Source of the DNA: Unio delphinus
Lineage: Eukaryota; Mollusca; Bivalvia; Unionida; Unionidae
Direction: 5' to 3'
Assembly (NCBI GenBank): GCA_029339505.1
Contig: JAQISU010000348.1
Location: forward strand, 289,001 to 353,000
Length of the DNA stretch: 64,000 nt
Shown here: positions 20,201 through 31,265 of the stretch, one piece after another
How positions within the stretch are numbered: position 1 is the first letter of the stretch
How the letters are laid out: the number at the start of each line of letters is the position of its first letter
Notes under the pieces: model-generated
Seen by the model: the letters and a program-made list of their open reading frames with translations, nothing else
The model's database searches: none
What the model was told of the DNA's origin: nothing
Translations under genes and position numbers: made by a program

Positions 20201-20957
20201 CAGCCTTTGTTTGTGGAAATCACACAATGCAAGTTCGCTTACCAAATGGAGCATCAATTTTTACAGCCGAAATTAGAGCAATAGAACTTGCTCTGCAACA
20301 TATAGAAAAGAAACATATTTTAAACAGTATCATTTTCTCCGACTCGCTATCAGGACTACAGTCACTACACAATAGAAATCTGGAGAACCCAATATTGAAA
20401 AACGTACTCCTTAAACATAATGAGCTGATTGTCAACCACAACATAATATAGTGTTGGTTACCTAGCAACATTGGTATTAAAGGTAACGAAAAAGCAGATC
20501 GCGCTGCTAAAAGGGCTCTTACTCTAGGACCATCTGATTTTAAATTACCTTTTACTGATTTTAAACCTTGTATCAGAAGGTTCTTTCGTCAGAAGTGGCA
20601 GGCGTCATGGAATGATGCTGTAAATAACAAACTTCATGCAATCAAGCCAGCCCTGGGAGAATGGACCCCTTCCTACAGATCCATACGTAGGGAGGTTGTA
20701 GTCATTGCAAGAATCCGAATTGGTCATACTTACCGTATATCACCCACACACACATACTTAAAGGCGAAGACCCACCAGAGTGCGTTTACTGCAATGAACC
20801 ATTCACTGTCAATCACCTTATGATAGAGTGCTTTGACTTGCAACCTACGCGCGATCGTTATTACATTGTGCATGATATGAAAGAACTTTTTGATACTATA
20901 AACATCACTCGTATTATAGAGTTCCTGAAAGCAGTAAATCTTTACTCAAAAATTTGA
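17276..20957 (+). pseudogene. LINE B ORF2, multiply disrupted
   Basis: Same EN-RT-RNase H order as A1 ORF2. Lesions visible by comparison: TTA to TAA at 17663-17665 after PAPFV, a 2-base loss near 18820 (SCVQNNG instead of CICKTME), a stop in FDLEKAY near 19012, a shift near 19235, and TAC to TAG at 20449 in the YCWLPSH motif. Catalytic sequence remains recognisable (YVDDFLICY, TDGSKDEEK). No functional product. Confidence 0.88.
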
Positions 20958-22722
20958 CTTTTATGCTATGACCTTGTGTAGTTTTATGCAATATATATAT
21001 ATACCGTCCCATTTTAATACCTTTTCATCCTTTTTCATTAACATAGTACATTTACCTCTCCCGTTGATCGGGAAACTTTATTTTGCACCGTTACCATCTT
21101 ACCGTTTTTAATTTCAACCATCTGTTATTTTATATCGCTGGTCGATATAGGACCTTTTATCAATTTTAAAAGATTTCATACTTTTACTGTTCGGCAAATA
21201 CCAACATCTCACCATTTTACTTTGAACTATTTGGTTTTCTATGTCGCTGGTTGATGTTAAACCTTCCTATTTTTCAAACATATAACCTATTATATGGCGC
21301 TAAATAGCCTAAAAGTGCTGGAGCGCCGTTAAAATTTAATTAACCAACCAAACCCATGCATACAGGGGTAAGATTGCAGTAATATGTAATTTCAAGTGAT
21401 TTAGACTTCCACAAGTCTTCCACAACTCTTACCATGAACTCCTCACCGAATTTAAAAACTACACCAGAATTTACACTGATGGATCAAAGGATGAGGAAAA
21501 GGCTGCTGCAGCCTTTGTTTGTGGAAATCACACAATGCAAGTTCGCTTACCAAATGGAGCATCAATTTTTACAGCCGAAATTAGAGCAATAGAACTTGCT
21601 CTGCAACATATAGAAAAGAAACATATTTTAAACAGTATCATTTTCTCCGACTCGCTATCAGGACTACAGTCACTACACAATAGAAATCTGGAGAACCCAA
21701 TATTGAAAAACGTACTCCTTAAACATAATGAGCTGAGTGTCAACCACAACATAATATAGTGTTGGTTACCTAGCAACATTGGTATTAAAGGTAACGAAAA
21801 AGCAGATCGCGCTGCTAAAAGGGCTCTTACTCTAGGACCATCTGATTTTAAATTACCTTTTACTGATTTTAAACCTTGTATCAGAAGGTTCTTTCGTCAG
21901 AAGTGGCAGGCGTCATGGAATGATGCTGTAAATAACAAACTTCATGCAATCAAGCCAGCCCTGGGAGAATTGACCCCTTCCTACAGATCCATACGTAGGG
22001 AGGTTGTAGTCATTGCAAGAATCCGAATTGGTCATACTTACCGTATATCACCCACACACACATACTTAAAGGCGAAGACCCACCAGAGTGCGTTTACTGC
22101 AATGAACCATTCACTGTCAATCACCTTATGATAGAGTGCTTTGACTTGCAACCTACGCGCGATCGTTATTACATTGTGCATGATATGAAAGAACTTTTTG
22201 ATACTATAAACATCACTCGTATTATAGAGTTCCTGAAAGCAGTAAATCTTTACTCAAAAATTTGACTTTTATGCTATGACCTTGTGTAGTTTTGTGCAAT
22301 ATATATATATACCGTCCCATTTTAATACCTTTTCATCCTTTTTCATTAACATAGTACATTTACCTCTCCCGTTGATCGGGAAACTTTATTTTGCACCGTT
22401 ACCATCTTACCGTTTTTAATTTCAACCATCTGTTATTTTATATCGCTGGTCGATATAGGACCTTTTATCAATTTTAAAAGATTTCATACTTTTACTGTTC
22501 GGCAAATACCAACATCTCACCATTTTACTTTAAACTATTTGGTTTTCTATATCGCTGGTTGATGTTAAACCTTCCTATTTTTCAAACATATAACCTATTA
22601 TATGGCGCTAAATAGCCTAAAAGTGCTGGAGCGCCGTTAAAATTTAATTAACCAACCAAACCCATGCATACAGGGGTAAGATTGCAGTAATATGTAATTA
22701 CAAGTGATTTAGACCATTTGGC
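20107..22722. repeat. 1308-bp tandem duplication covering the LINE B 3' end and flank
   Basis: Unit 1 (20107-21414) and unit 2 (21415-22722) both start GTCTTCCACAACTC and include the RNase H region, 3' UTR, tail, right TSD and about 50 bp of downstream host DNA. They differ by only a few substitutions (for example ATTGTC/AGTGTC and AATGGACC/AATTGACC). Because host flank is included, this is a genomic duplication after insertion. Confidence 0.9.
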
Positions 22723-24120
22723 CACCTGGGGCCCCCAAAAGCCACAGACAAACAGTATTACATGTAGTTTCATTGTAAAGCATGTAGATAACAAAACATT
22801 TACAAAAAACGATACAACAAAATCAAAATTATCAGAAATATTTATCTTAGAAACTAGTTATTTCTATTTTAAACAGACTCGCCAGATCAAATCGCATCTG
22901 AAACAGAACCAATGAGCAGAATACAACTGCGGAAATGTAGAACACCAATTATATAGCTATAAAACATGATGTACATGGTTTCACAGGATAATGTGACCAA
23001 GTCTGTCAAATAGTCGACAAACCCAGTGTGTTCATTATGGTAAAGAGCATGGGTTATAAAATCACGGTGAACTCTATTTGTAAGAATATTTGGTAAAATC
23101 TAAATTAAAGGAAGATGTACAGTTGCTGCTACATGCAACCAATTGAAAACCATAACAAACAACCAATTTTAATTAAAAACTAAAAAAAAATTGAAAACAT
23201 GAATTTACAAACCACTAAATTAATATTGTTCCATTATATATAAATAATTAACTGTTTTCAAGAAATAATATAAACACAAACAGGCATAATTATCACACAA
23301 AAAGGACAAGAACTAAATGTATTACTTCTGATGCATGGACAATTTGGCCTTTAAAGCTTCACAGAGACCTTTGGTAGCCACATGACACACCAGCAACAGT
23401 GCTGTCGTCCACTGAAGAAGTCCTATGTGGAAACCTAAATTGGGATTCTTGGATGAGAAAGGCCAGAGACAACTACGGATCATTGTAACTTCCGATGACT
23501 TGCACACTCATAATTCAATGATACGCTTGTGTAAAAGAAACGTGCTTATTGAAAACATGAAGGTGTTATTTGTATTATTTTCTCTCTTGAGAAATGATAA
23601 TGGACCAGTTTCAATATGTGTATATTACAGAACATGAATGCATACCAACCTTTTCATCCATTACTACAATCTGCTTACAATAGATGGTTTGACATACATA
23701 GTTATCTAGCCTTCTCCACACTGATGTATTTGTCCCCAGAAACGAATATACCATTCTGAGGAACAAGAAAATGCAGGACATTTCTCATTTGAAAAAAAAA
23801 TGTATTCCCTCTGAGGAGTAATCTCTATACAATAAAAAAATCTTTTAATAAATAAAATTAATACAATTAGTGAAGAACATTAATGTAAAAGAAAATAAAA
23901 AGATGGATCAAACCACATTAATATACAAATATTGCACAATGTTGTACTCCCTGGATAAAAATCTGCATTTATAAACTGACTAGACCATCTAAGGATTAAC
24001 AAGGTAATTCATAAAAAGATAACCTGGACTGAATATCACCATCTTAAAGATGTAAAACATACAGACAACAAGTTTAATTCATACAAAACAATATAAAATG
24101 ATGCCAACAAAACTTTAAAA
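22723..24120. other. Stretch with no recognised feature
   Basis: AT-rich DNA with short open frames only; none resembles a family I know. Confidence 0.5.
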
Positions 24121-24330
24121 ATTTGTGTAAAGTGGAGTAAAATCAATAACATTTTTAAACACTTCGAGCACACGCTCTACAGTACACGGCTGATGTGACA
24201 CAGTCCATGCAGCGAAAACCTGATCAGGACTTTCCTTACAACCAATGCACTGTGAGGTGGTGTAAGCAACACCGATGTGCCAGCTTCAACCAATTCATCA
24301 GAAAGTGCCGCCCAATTTTCTAGTCTTTTT
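24121..24330 (-). pseudogene. Possible death-domain-like fragment, frameshifted
   Basis: Minus strand reads LENWAALSDELVEAGTS and, after a one-base shift, GCKESPDQVFAAW then CTVERVLEVFKNV. The spacing W-x2-L-x3-L ... P-x2-VF-x2-W ... TV-x2-VL resembles death-fold domains of innate-immune adaptors. There is no start codon or clear splice sites. It could be a host exon gone to ruin or a chance match. Confidence 0.3.
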
Positions 24331-24534
24331 TTTTTCTTCCTGCTCTCGGTAGGAGACGTTTGTTTCATCTAAGGCATCTGCACGATTTGTAAGCACTTTA
24401 TTTGTTGCTGATTAATATAAGAAAAATAACATATACATCATACATATATTGCAGTCACATGTAAAATCAATGTAAATAGGCGTTACATGTACGAGGAGGA
24501 AAAAAAACTGATAGAAAATTTGTTTTCGTTGTAT

Positions 24535-25590
24535 ATATTCAGGTCCTTCCTGGCCCATCCATCTGCACTGTCGTGAAAATACAATACCAAAACCACGAAG
24601 AACACTCAAACACAGTACCCGATTCAACATAAAGTATTCATATCCACCATTACCAACCACAGAAAAACACATCCACACAATTTCATCTGCGACGCTTAAT
24701 ATTAAAATCAATAGCATCACCAAGTGTTTGGCACCCGGTGTGGATTGTTCACTATACGTTGATGATTGTCTAATGTTATAAATCAAAGCACATGCATACA
24801 ATTGAAAGACAACTGCTATAAAATATCAAACGTAGGCAAGTACTAACGGTTTCAATTTTTCAAAATCGAACACAGGATGCATTCATTTGTCAGTTGCGAA
24901 GAAAGACATCATGATGACCCTAAACTCGAGCTTAACGGAACATCTATTGCAGTTGTTGAGGAAATGAAGAAAAATAACTTTTATTCCACACATCAAGAAT
25001 TTGAAAGAAGATAGATGTTCCAGAAGCCCTGTATCTGGCTGATGTGGTGAAACCAGTCATCAAAAAGCAGACTGCGGTGCGAATCCTTGTGCAAATTGTG
25101 GCAATAGTCACAATGCCGGAAAGTTGGCGGAATTTCGAACCCATCTATATGGTCCAACCTTCTCATCTGTTGTAAAAACCAGTCCAAAGACGACCGAGGA
25201 TGGACAGTTCTCATGTTGTAAAAACCGGTCCAAATACGGATGGACAACTACCAGCATTGCATACTACCAGGCACAAAGAAACACAATCTTCACGCAGACA
25301 ACATTCAACAACTCTCCAATACCTAAATCTCCAAAAAGACAACACCCAAACAGGCAGCAAAAGGGGTATAATAACCCCATTAAGCTACACAATAGGCTTG
25401 GCGACTTTGAGGTCATGAATGCAGATGAATCTGCTCCGTATTCTGCGAACAAAATATTTAACCCGATACAAACTCCAGAAAAATATTCAAATGGCTTGCA
25501 CCGCAAAATGTCTAACATGGCTACATAATCTTTTGCAATGAATATAATGGAACTGAGACTTAAAACGAAAACGAATTACAACGATATGAT
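24535..25590 (+). pseudogene. Old shredded LINE copy C (ORF1/RT/ORF1 pieces)
   Basis: Fragments of the same LINE family in scrambled order: ORF1 tail (24540-24680), RT around the YVDD region (24690-25010, now YVDDCL), then ORF1 knuckle to C-terminus (25015-25528) and the first bases of ORF2 (near 25535, TATAATGGAACTG). Many stops and shifts; much more diverged than A or B. Confidence 0.7.
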
Positions 25591-25974
25591 TATGTTGGTG
25601 TTTCACACCATGTTGGTGTTTCACACAATGCTATGTATGTTGTTGGCACATTTCCTTCAGGATTGACAGGCTGAGGCAGATGATAAATCTAATCGAAGGT
25701 CTGATTTCCCAACACAAGCAGTTAATTCAGGAAAATTCCCCTCCAGAAGACCGGTATTGCTTGCATCTACAGCAATAACAGGCTGCTTTCTTGTCATATA
25801 AACAATCGAATTATTCTCATTTGTGTTACATTGTAAAGAACGTCCACAATTGCCGAATAATTATCTGCTGACTGCAGGAAATTTTTTTAACGAAATTCAC
25901 AAACCTGTTTTGATAAACCTCAAGATGAATAGTTTCTTTCCATATTCAAGAATGTCTTCTCCTTTCCAATATTT

Positions 25975-26060
25975 GCTTCATATTTTACTGTTACCAACAT
26001 CTTATCATTTTACTTTGAACTATTTGGTTTTCTATGTCGCTGGTCTGGGCATATATTAAA
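25975..26060 (+). repeat. LINE 3' UTR scrap
   Basis: CTGTTACCAACATCTTA and TATGTCGCTGGTC match the LINE 3' UTR, but hairpin and tail are missing. Likely the end of copy C after an internal deletion. Confidence 0.5.
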
Positions 26061-26799
26061 ATCACACCAGCCAAGTTCAATCTTTCTCTAATTTTTAAGA
26101 ATCATTTGCATTGCCCAAAAGCTAGACTCGTCTTTGATCTGATGTCTAATCTTCATGCTTGTATTTTTGTCCAAGTTTTCGACGGAGCTTCTCCAACAAA
26201 AGTGGTTTTTCTGTTACACTGCTGTTTGCTAAATAATCCCTGGCACAGTCTTTTAGAAGCATACAAAAAAACCAAGATGTGGAATATACATTTGTAACTA
26301 TTATTGCACACATGGTTTGGCAGTCGATCATTTCAGCAATACAAATTTGTTGTGAAGTAAATGTGAGATTGGTAACATTAAAACTTTACTCACCGGTGGC
26401 ACCATATTGAAAACATAGCCTCCTGTAAGGATCTATAATATATTTTCAAAGCTGGACGAGTAAATTGTTTCAAGGTCCTAGTTCGGGACAAGTGATTTTC
26501 TTCCCATTTAAAAACAGATTGGGAAAGCACAAATGTTCATACCTGTAATCACTGTATCAACTTTTATCTGGCCACCTGCCTCAGGTCATATATATGCGCT
26601 AGTTATATTACTGCTTGGCTAAAAACAATTGACATGAAATAGCATCTTTTTAAATGACCTTGTACGTTTCCAAAAGAGATAATCATATGATTTCAATCCG
26701 CCATGAACTGAGCGATTTATTAGCACCAGTGTCCTTTCCATTTATGAAATGAAATGAGTTGCGTTAGCATGAAGTATTGCATTTTAACTCGAATAATGT
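26061..26799. other. Stretch with no recognised feature
   Basis: AT-rich; possibly the 3' UTR and flank of the Penelope-like element to the right. No coding signal seen. Confidence 0.4.
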
Positions 26800-26809
26800 A
26801 TGTGTTTGC

Positions 26810-26940
26810 ATTTAATTTTCCTTATGAATTATGTCAAACCGGTGTCTAGTAAAACGATCTCTAAGTGTCAGAGTGGTTTGTCCTACATATTGTTTACCGC
26901 AAGCATTGCATGTAATCAAGTAAATGATGTTGCTAGAATC
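26810..26940 (-). pseudogene. PLE GIY-YIG endonuclease, downstream half
   Basis: Minus strand reads NIIYLITCNACGKQYVGQT then LTLRDRFTRHRFD, the GIY-YIG signature found at the C-terminus of canonical Penelope-like elements, with the typical CxxC and R/H positions. It joins in frame to CDSS across the TSD of the inserted LINE fragment. Confidence 0.8.
26928..26940. repeat. Left TSD of LINE fragment in the PLE
   Basis: TGTTGCTAGAATC, 13 bases, repeated at 27310-27322. Confidence 0.9.
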
Positions 26941-27309
26941 CTCTCTTCTTCTTCTTTATGTCCTTCCGCGCAGTTGGGCGCATAGGGCAACAAGCTTCCT
27001 CCAGCCATCTCGATTGGCAAACTTAACCTCCGCTGCGTCTAAGTTGGTATTTACGGCTCGCAGATCTTCTATAAATGTCCGCCGCCATGTCTTTCTCGGT
27101 CGTCCAATGCCTCGTTTCCTACGTGCTGGCGTCCACCACATCGCCGTCTTAGCGTACGCGTCTCGGCCATTCTCAGAACATGTCCCGCGAAACGTAATCT
27201 TCTTTCTGCGACCACTTCTCCCAGGCTTCGGGTGTTTGCTCTTCTGAGGATTTCCTCGTTAGTGATGTGATCGTGGTAGGTGATACGAAGAATACGTCGC
27301 AGACATCGC
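26941..27309 (-). mobile_element. Second LINE family, 5'-truncated 3' end with GAA tail
   Basis: Minus-strand RT C-terminus: RCLRRILRITYHDHITNEE, RRLRFAGHVLRMAE and, after a one-base shift, GIGRPRKTWRRTF and RDGWRKL. This is the typical C-terminal signature of RTE/CR1-type endonuclease-reverse transcriptases, without RNase H, so it is unrelated to the A/B LINE. It ends in a short (GAA)n tail next to the TSD. Only about 370 bp were copied. Confidence 0.85.
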
Positions 27310-27322
27310 TGTTGCTAGAATC
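27310..27322. repeat. Right TSD of LINE fragment in the PLE
   Basis: Second TGTTGCTAGAATC. Its reverse complement encodes the DSSN of the PLE nuclease. Confidence 0.9.
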
Positions 27323-28700
27323 ACACGATAAGTTTTGTTTGATTAAAAAGGTTTGATTATTTGTATGACTGGTGAAACTTTTTGATTCCTTAACAAATGG
27401 GCAGGTCGCGCATCTTCGGCCATGACGACATAGCTTTAAGTAAATTTAAAGTGGTGTTTTTGATTTGGAATCGTTTGGAGTTCTAAAGTGTGTTACTAGC
27501 CCTCTGAAAGTCTTCATTTCTTGTACAAAGCCTGTGGAATCGAATTATTTGTGATTTTAGAATTCCCGTAAATGTTTGTCTAGGATGGAAGGAAGATTTA
27601 TGGAGTAACTGGTGTGTGTCGTGGGTTTAAAATAAACTCTAGAGTCAAGTTTTCCCGTATGTTCAAACTCTGGTCCATTAAAAATGGTCGTATCTAAAAA
27701 AAAATCCACCGAAGTGTCCATCACACATGCCTTTAATTTGACCGATGAGTAGTAACTGAAAAATGTATCAAATTTCTTTCGTGAAAATGGCCAAATTTTA
27801 AAAAGATGTCAAAAAAATCTTAGGTAAACTAGGGGGAGACAATTACACCTTTTAAATACTTCTTTCTCCCATTCGGCCATAAAGATATTGGCGTAACTAG
27901 GGGCAAATTTCTTGCCCATGGTGATCCCAGAGATTTGTAGGTACCATTTTCCATTGAATTCAAAGTCATTTTTTACGAGACCAAGTTTCAGCAGTTCTAA
28001 AATTTCAAGGTCTGGTCTTTTGGGTCGGGGTTACTCCTGAAACAATTTAATACTGCTTGCAAGCCGTCCTTGTTATCGACATTATTGTACATGCTTTCCA
28101 CGTGTAAAGTAACGAGAAGACTATTTTGGGGAATTTCGATATGCCTAATTTTATTTAAAAAATCGTTCGTATCACTAAGATATGCTGGATGTTTCGTCGG
28201 CAAAAGTGCTGAAAAGGAATCTACGTATTCCGAAATTTGACAAGATTCGCTCCCCACATCCGATACAATAGATCTACCCAGTGGAATTTTGAAGGGATTG
28301 CTGGTTCTTTATGAATCTTTGGCAATGTGTACATATGTCTCGGTCTGGGTTCTTGGGTGGGGTTAGGCAAGCTGCTTGTTTCTTATTTATGAATCTGTTT
28401 TTCAATATTCTATTCACAATCAGTGTAATCTTTATACCCGTTTCGGGATAAATCGGGTGTTGTATTTGTCTGTAATGTATCGTATTACTTAGTTGTTGAT
28501 TAATTTCCTCTATATAGTCTTCGGTATCTAGAATGACTGGCTGAACCTTTATCAGCTTTCCGTATGACAATATCTTTATCTTGTTTTAGAGTTGTTATTG
28601 AAGCCAGTTGGGCTTGAGTTGGACCTTTATTTAAAACTGAACATTCTATGTCTGTGAGTCTCCTAAAGCTCAAGTTTACCACTGTTTTCCCTAGTTGTTT
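27323..28700 (-). pseudogene. PLE reverse transcriptase, degraded
   Basis: Minus strand shows FRRLTDIECSVLNKGPT, KQDKDIVIRKADKGSA, DTEDYIEEINQQLS, GSESCQISEYVDSF, VTLHVESMYNNV, FNGKWYLQISGITMGKKFAP and RHGRRCATCPF. The order matches Penelope-like RTs. The motif expected as M-D-V-E-S-L has His for the catalytic Asp (LHVES), and the YxDD region reads VYLRFF-stop. Several frameshifts and stops. RT function is lost. Confidence 0.8.
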
Positions 28701-28702
28701 TC

Positions 28703-29245
28703 TTACCTCCTTCGTACAGTTTTCTGGATTTGCTGAAAATCCAGCTTAAGTTCGTCCATCTGTTCGTACCAGCGTTGCAAAACGAACTGTGCCGACTTTG
28801 GGCTCCAATAAATTTCATCCCGACTGAACACCATCACGTCTCTATTCCCAGTGTACAACGCTTTTACTCTCTCGATTCGAATCTTGGGTATAGTTGTGTT
28901 TAATTGGTATAGGTTGTACGCTTCAATTGGGTTATTGGTTTGAAGAGTTTCTGAAATCGGAATCATCGCTATAAAAATCTCGGAGTTAGGGAATTTCCCC
29001 CGAGTAGTTCTCAGCAGGTCTTTCATAGATTGACCCACTTAAGTTGTGTTTGGATTGTCCCTATCATTAATTCCTACACTACGAATGATTCGTTTAGGTT
29101 TTTCTTGATAGTGATAATTCCTTACTAATTCTATCATGTTTAATTTTAGCCCCAGGGTACGCCTCCATCTGTACATTTTTGTGCGCCAAATTGCTCATTT
29201 TAGACAGATTTGAGTCCCCGATAATCAGATCTGCACTGGTTATTT
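28703..29245 (-). pseudogene. SGNH-hydrolase-like module upstream of the PLE RT
   Basis: Minus strand reads ADLIIGDSNLSKMSNLAHK (block I GDSNL), IIRSVGINDRDN (block III G-x-N-D) and SRDEIYWSPKSA (block V, Tyr where a catalytic His is usual). One shift and one stop separate the first third from the rest. It lies immediately upstream of, and collinear with, the RT. It may be an accessory ORF of the element, as esterase-like domains are in some CR1 LINE ORF1s. Catalysis is doubtful with the His missing. Confidence 0.6.
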
Positions 29246-29930
29246 TAGGTATGCCCCAATCCGACTTTGGGCCATTATGCCTCGTTACTCTGCCCGGTTT
29301 TGTAGGTGAGCCAACAATAGTGGAATACGTCTATGTTTCGGGATAGTCGGAGATGTAGTCTGCGACCCTACGGGGGATAATAACCGTCGCCCTGGTGAAA
29401 GACTCCGTCTTGGTGACGGTGACCTTGACCTTACCATCGTATCCAATATATTTACTGCTGGAGCAGACAGACACATGGACAGTCGAGATATGGAATTGAA
29501 AGCAGCAGTTGCGCCTTTAGCTATGGGACTCTATGAAACGCTAAATTGCGTCTTGGATTTTGTGCTTTTTTGGGGTGTGAATAAGATTATCCCTTTCATT
29601 GGAGTAGACATACGTCTTTTGGACGGCGTCCGTATCGGTTGCGAGTCCAAAATCTGTAATGGCTGAAACCTATTACTCGGTAAAATCGTGGGTTCCAGGG
29701 GGATGCTTCCTAGGGGTCGTCGTTTTCCGTGGTCTTTCATAGGGCGACATGGCGGTTGTAAGGCTTATTGTCGGGAGAGAAGGTTTGCTGTTTGGTACAT
29801 TTATATTATGATTCTTATGCGTTTTCGGCAAAAGTGACCATATAATCGCTTTATATTCAGTTGTTTCGTAACGTAATCCTTCGTGCATTTCTAAAAGCAT
29901 TGCTTCAACATTGATCAGGATCTAAATATG
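29246..29930 (-). pseudogene. Basic Pro/Ser/Arg-rich N-terminal region of the PLE ORF
   Basis: Low-complexity minus-strand coding: RSRSPSPRRSLSPGRR, PTIPKHRRIPL, and further upstream PYERPRKTTTPRKHPP. Frames change several times. Probably a disordered nucleic-acid-binding leader of the SGNH-RT protein. Confidence 0.4.
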
Positions 29931-30005
29931 TAAAGAAACAAATAGTAGACTGCAATTATGAGAATTTTATTTTCAGCAGAAATTGATTATTTTATTTGAA
30001 TGTGT

Positions 30006-30457
30006 TCATGATGAAGCCAATAACTGTGTAACTACACTTTTTACATTTAAAAAATGGTTTATGCCATGATCACCATCATCAGACAAAGGATCACACAATG
30101 TCTGCAGGTGGTTTAATGCTTCTGGAGTTAGAAGTACATTAATGAATGGCACTTGGACATTATTTTCAGTTTCAGTTCCTCCAATCGGTCCATTATGACC
30201 TACACCAAAAGTTTCCATGTTAATAGCATCATGACAAATATTGTCCAAGTGAAGGAGTACACATTGCAAACAAAGGGCACGAGGAGATTGATGGCCCATT
30301 GAACTTAGTCCATGATAGTTCCAGTGATTATAGAACTCATCTAAAGAGCGTTGAATTCGGGGAAGGAAAACAAAATTGAGGACAAAGATCTACTTCATCC
30401 AAGCTTGAAAGAAGTCCCAAATCTTCCATAAACATTAAGTCTTCTGTAGTATCTAGT
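30006..30457 (-). pseudogene. Integrase-core-domain protein, C-terminal scrap
   Basis: Minus strand reads LGLLSSLDEVDL, FVFLPRIQRSLDEFYNHWN, HGLSSMGHQSPRALCLQ and then an acidic C-terminus with GPIGGTETENNVQVPFINV. This resembles the DDE integrase-core proteins widespread in animals, where V-F-L-P-R-I precedes the N-H-W/N-N-H motif. One base shift before FVFLPR. The upstream part is cut off by LINE A2 and was not found on the other side. Confidence 0.5.
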
Positions 30458-30998
30458 CCCCCTGCGGGTTCGGGGTTGTAGAATAGGCCCGACGTGCCTC
30501 GCCACGTGTCGCAAAAGGCGACTAAGTAGAGGCAACCTGTTTGCCGTGGGTTATGTCCCGTGTCGGGGGAGGAAAGGATCCTGGTAGTTGCAACACACTA
30601 CTTTGGCCTCTACTTCTCTTAGACGGGTGGTCGAGATGGGCCCGGTCTCGACAAATCGGCTGGTCACGCCGAGCCCTAAGAAGTCTTTATTAACTCTCTC
30701 ACCTCCTTTTACTTTCTCCTTGTATCTTCCCCCTGCGGGTTCGGGGTTGTAGAATAGGCCCGACGTGCCTCGCCACGTGTCGTAAAAGGCGACTAAGTAG
30801 AGGCAACCTGTTTGCCGTGGGTTGCGTCCCGTGTCGGGGGAGGAAAGGATCCTGGTAGTTGCAACACACTACTTTGGCCTCTACTTCTCTTAGACGGGTG
30901 GTCGAGATGGGCCCGGTCTCGACAAATCGGCTGGTCACGCCGAGCCCTAGGAAGTCTTTATTAACTCTCTCACCTCCTTTTACTTTCTCCTTGTATCT
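30458..30998 (+). repeat. Duplicated 5' UTR monomer of A2
   Basis: CCCCCTGCGGG to CTCCTTGTATCT repeated at a period of 271 bp. Within each, AAGTAGAGGC pairs with GCCTCTACTT (30795-30804 with 30877-30886), and GTCGAGA with TCTCGAC (30901-30907 with 30917-30923). The two monomers differ by only a few bases. Confidence 0.85.
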
Positions 30999-31265
30999 CT
31001 TTTGATACCACCGTTGCCCATATATTCTATTCCTATATCTTTCCCTTTTCCAAATCTTAGAAGACTTCCTAGAAGGCGGTGGCTCAACGGGTCAATCGGG
31101 GGGTAATTTTACTGACCCTAGAAATTGGCGACTTCAGGGTCATCCAAAGGTAATTTTATCAACTGAGTATGGCATCTGTGTATCCTTGGCACTTTAAAAG
31201 TGTCCCCTTGTTGGGCTCCTTGGTGGGTGGGGAGCACGGGTGCTGAATTTTAAAATCTTGCCATC

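Larger units (their letters stand above)
15510..21349 (+). mobile_element. LINE copy B, full length, diverged and decayed
   Basis: Complete layout: 5' UTR starting CCCCCTGCGGG, ORF1, ORF2, 3' UTR and a short AACC-type tail. It is clearly older or from another subfamily than the A copies: many synonymous and replacement differences, several stops, and an AACCAACCAAA tail instead of AAAC units. Direct repeats of 13 bp flank it. Confidence 0.9.
26800..29930 (-). mobile_element. Degraded Penelope-like retroelement with SGNH module
   Basis: On the minus strand, in order: basic Ser/Pro/Arg-rich region, SGNH-like domain, PLE reverse transcriptase, CxxC region and GIY-YIG nuclease. All frames are broken, and a foreign LINE fragment sits in the nuclease module. 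Outer boundaries are approximate because no terminal repeats were found. Confidence 0.75.

Noticed and set aside
21415..22722. Independent second 3'-end insertion of LINE B
   Set aside because: It shares the right TSD and downstream host flank with the first unit, so it is a genomic tandem duplication.
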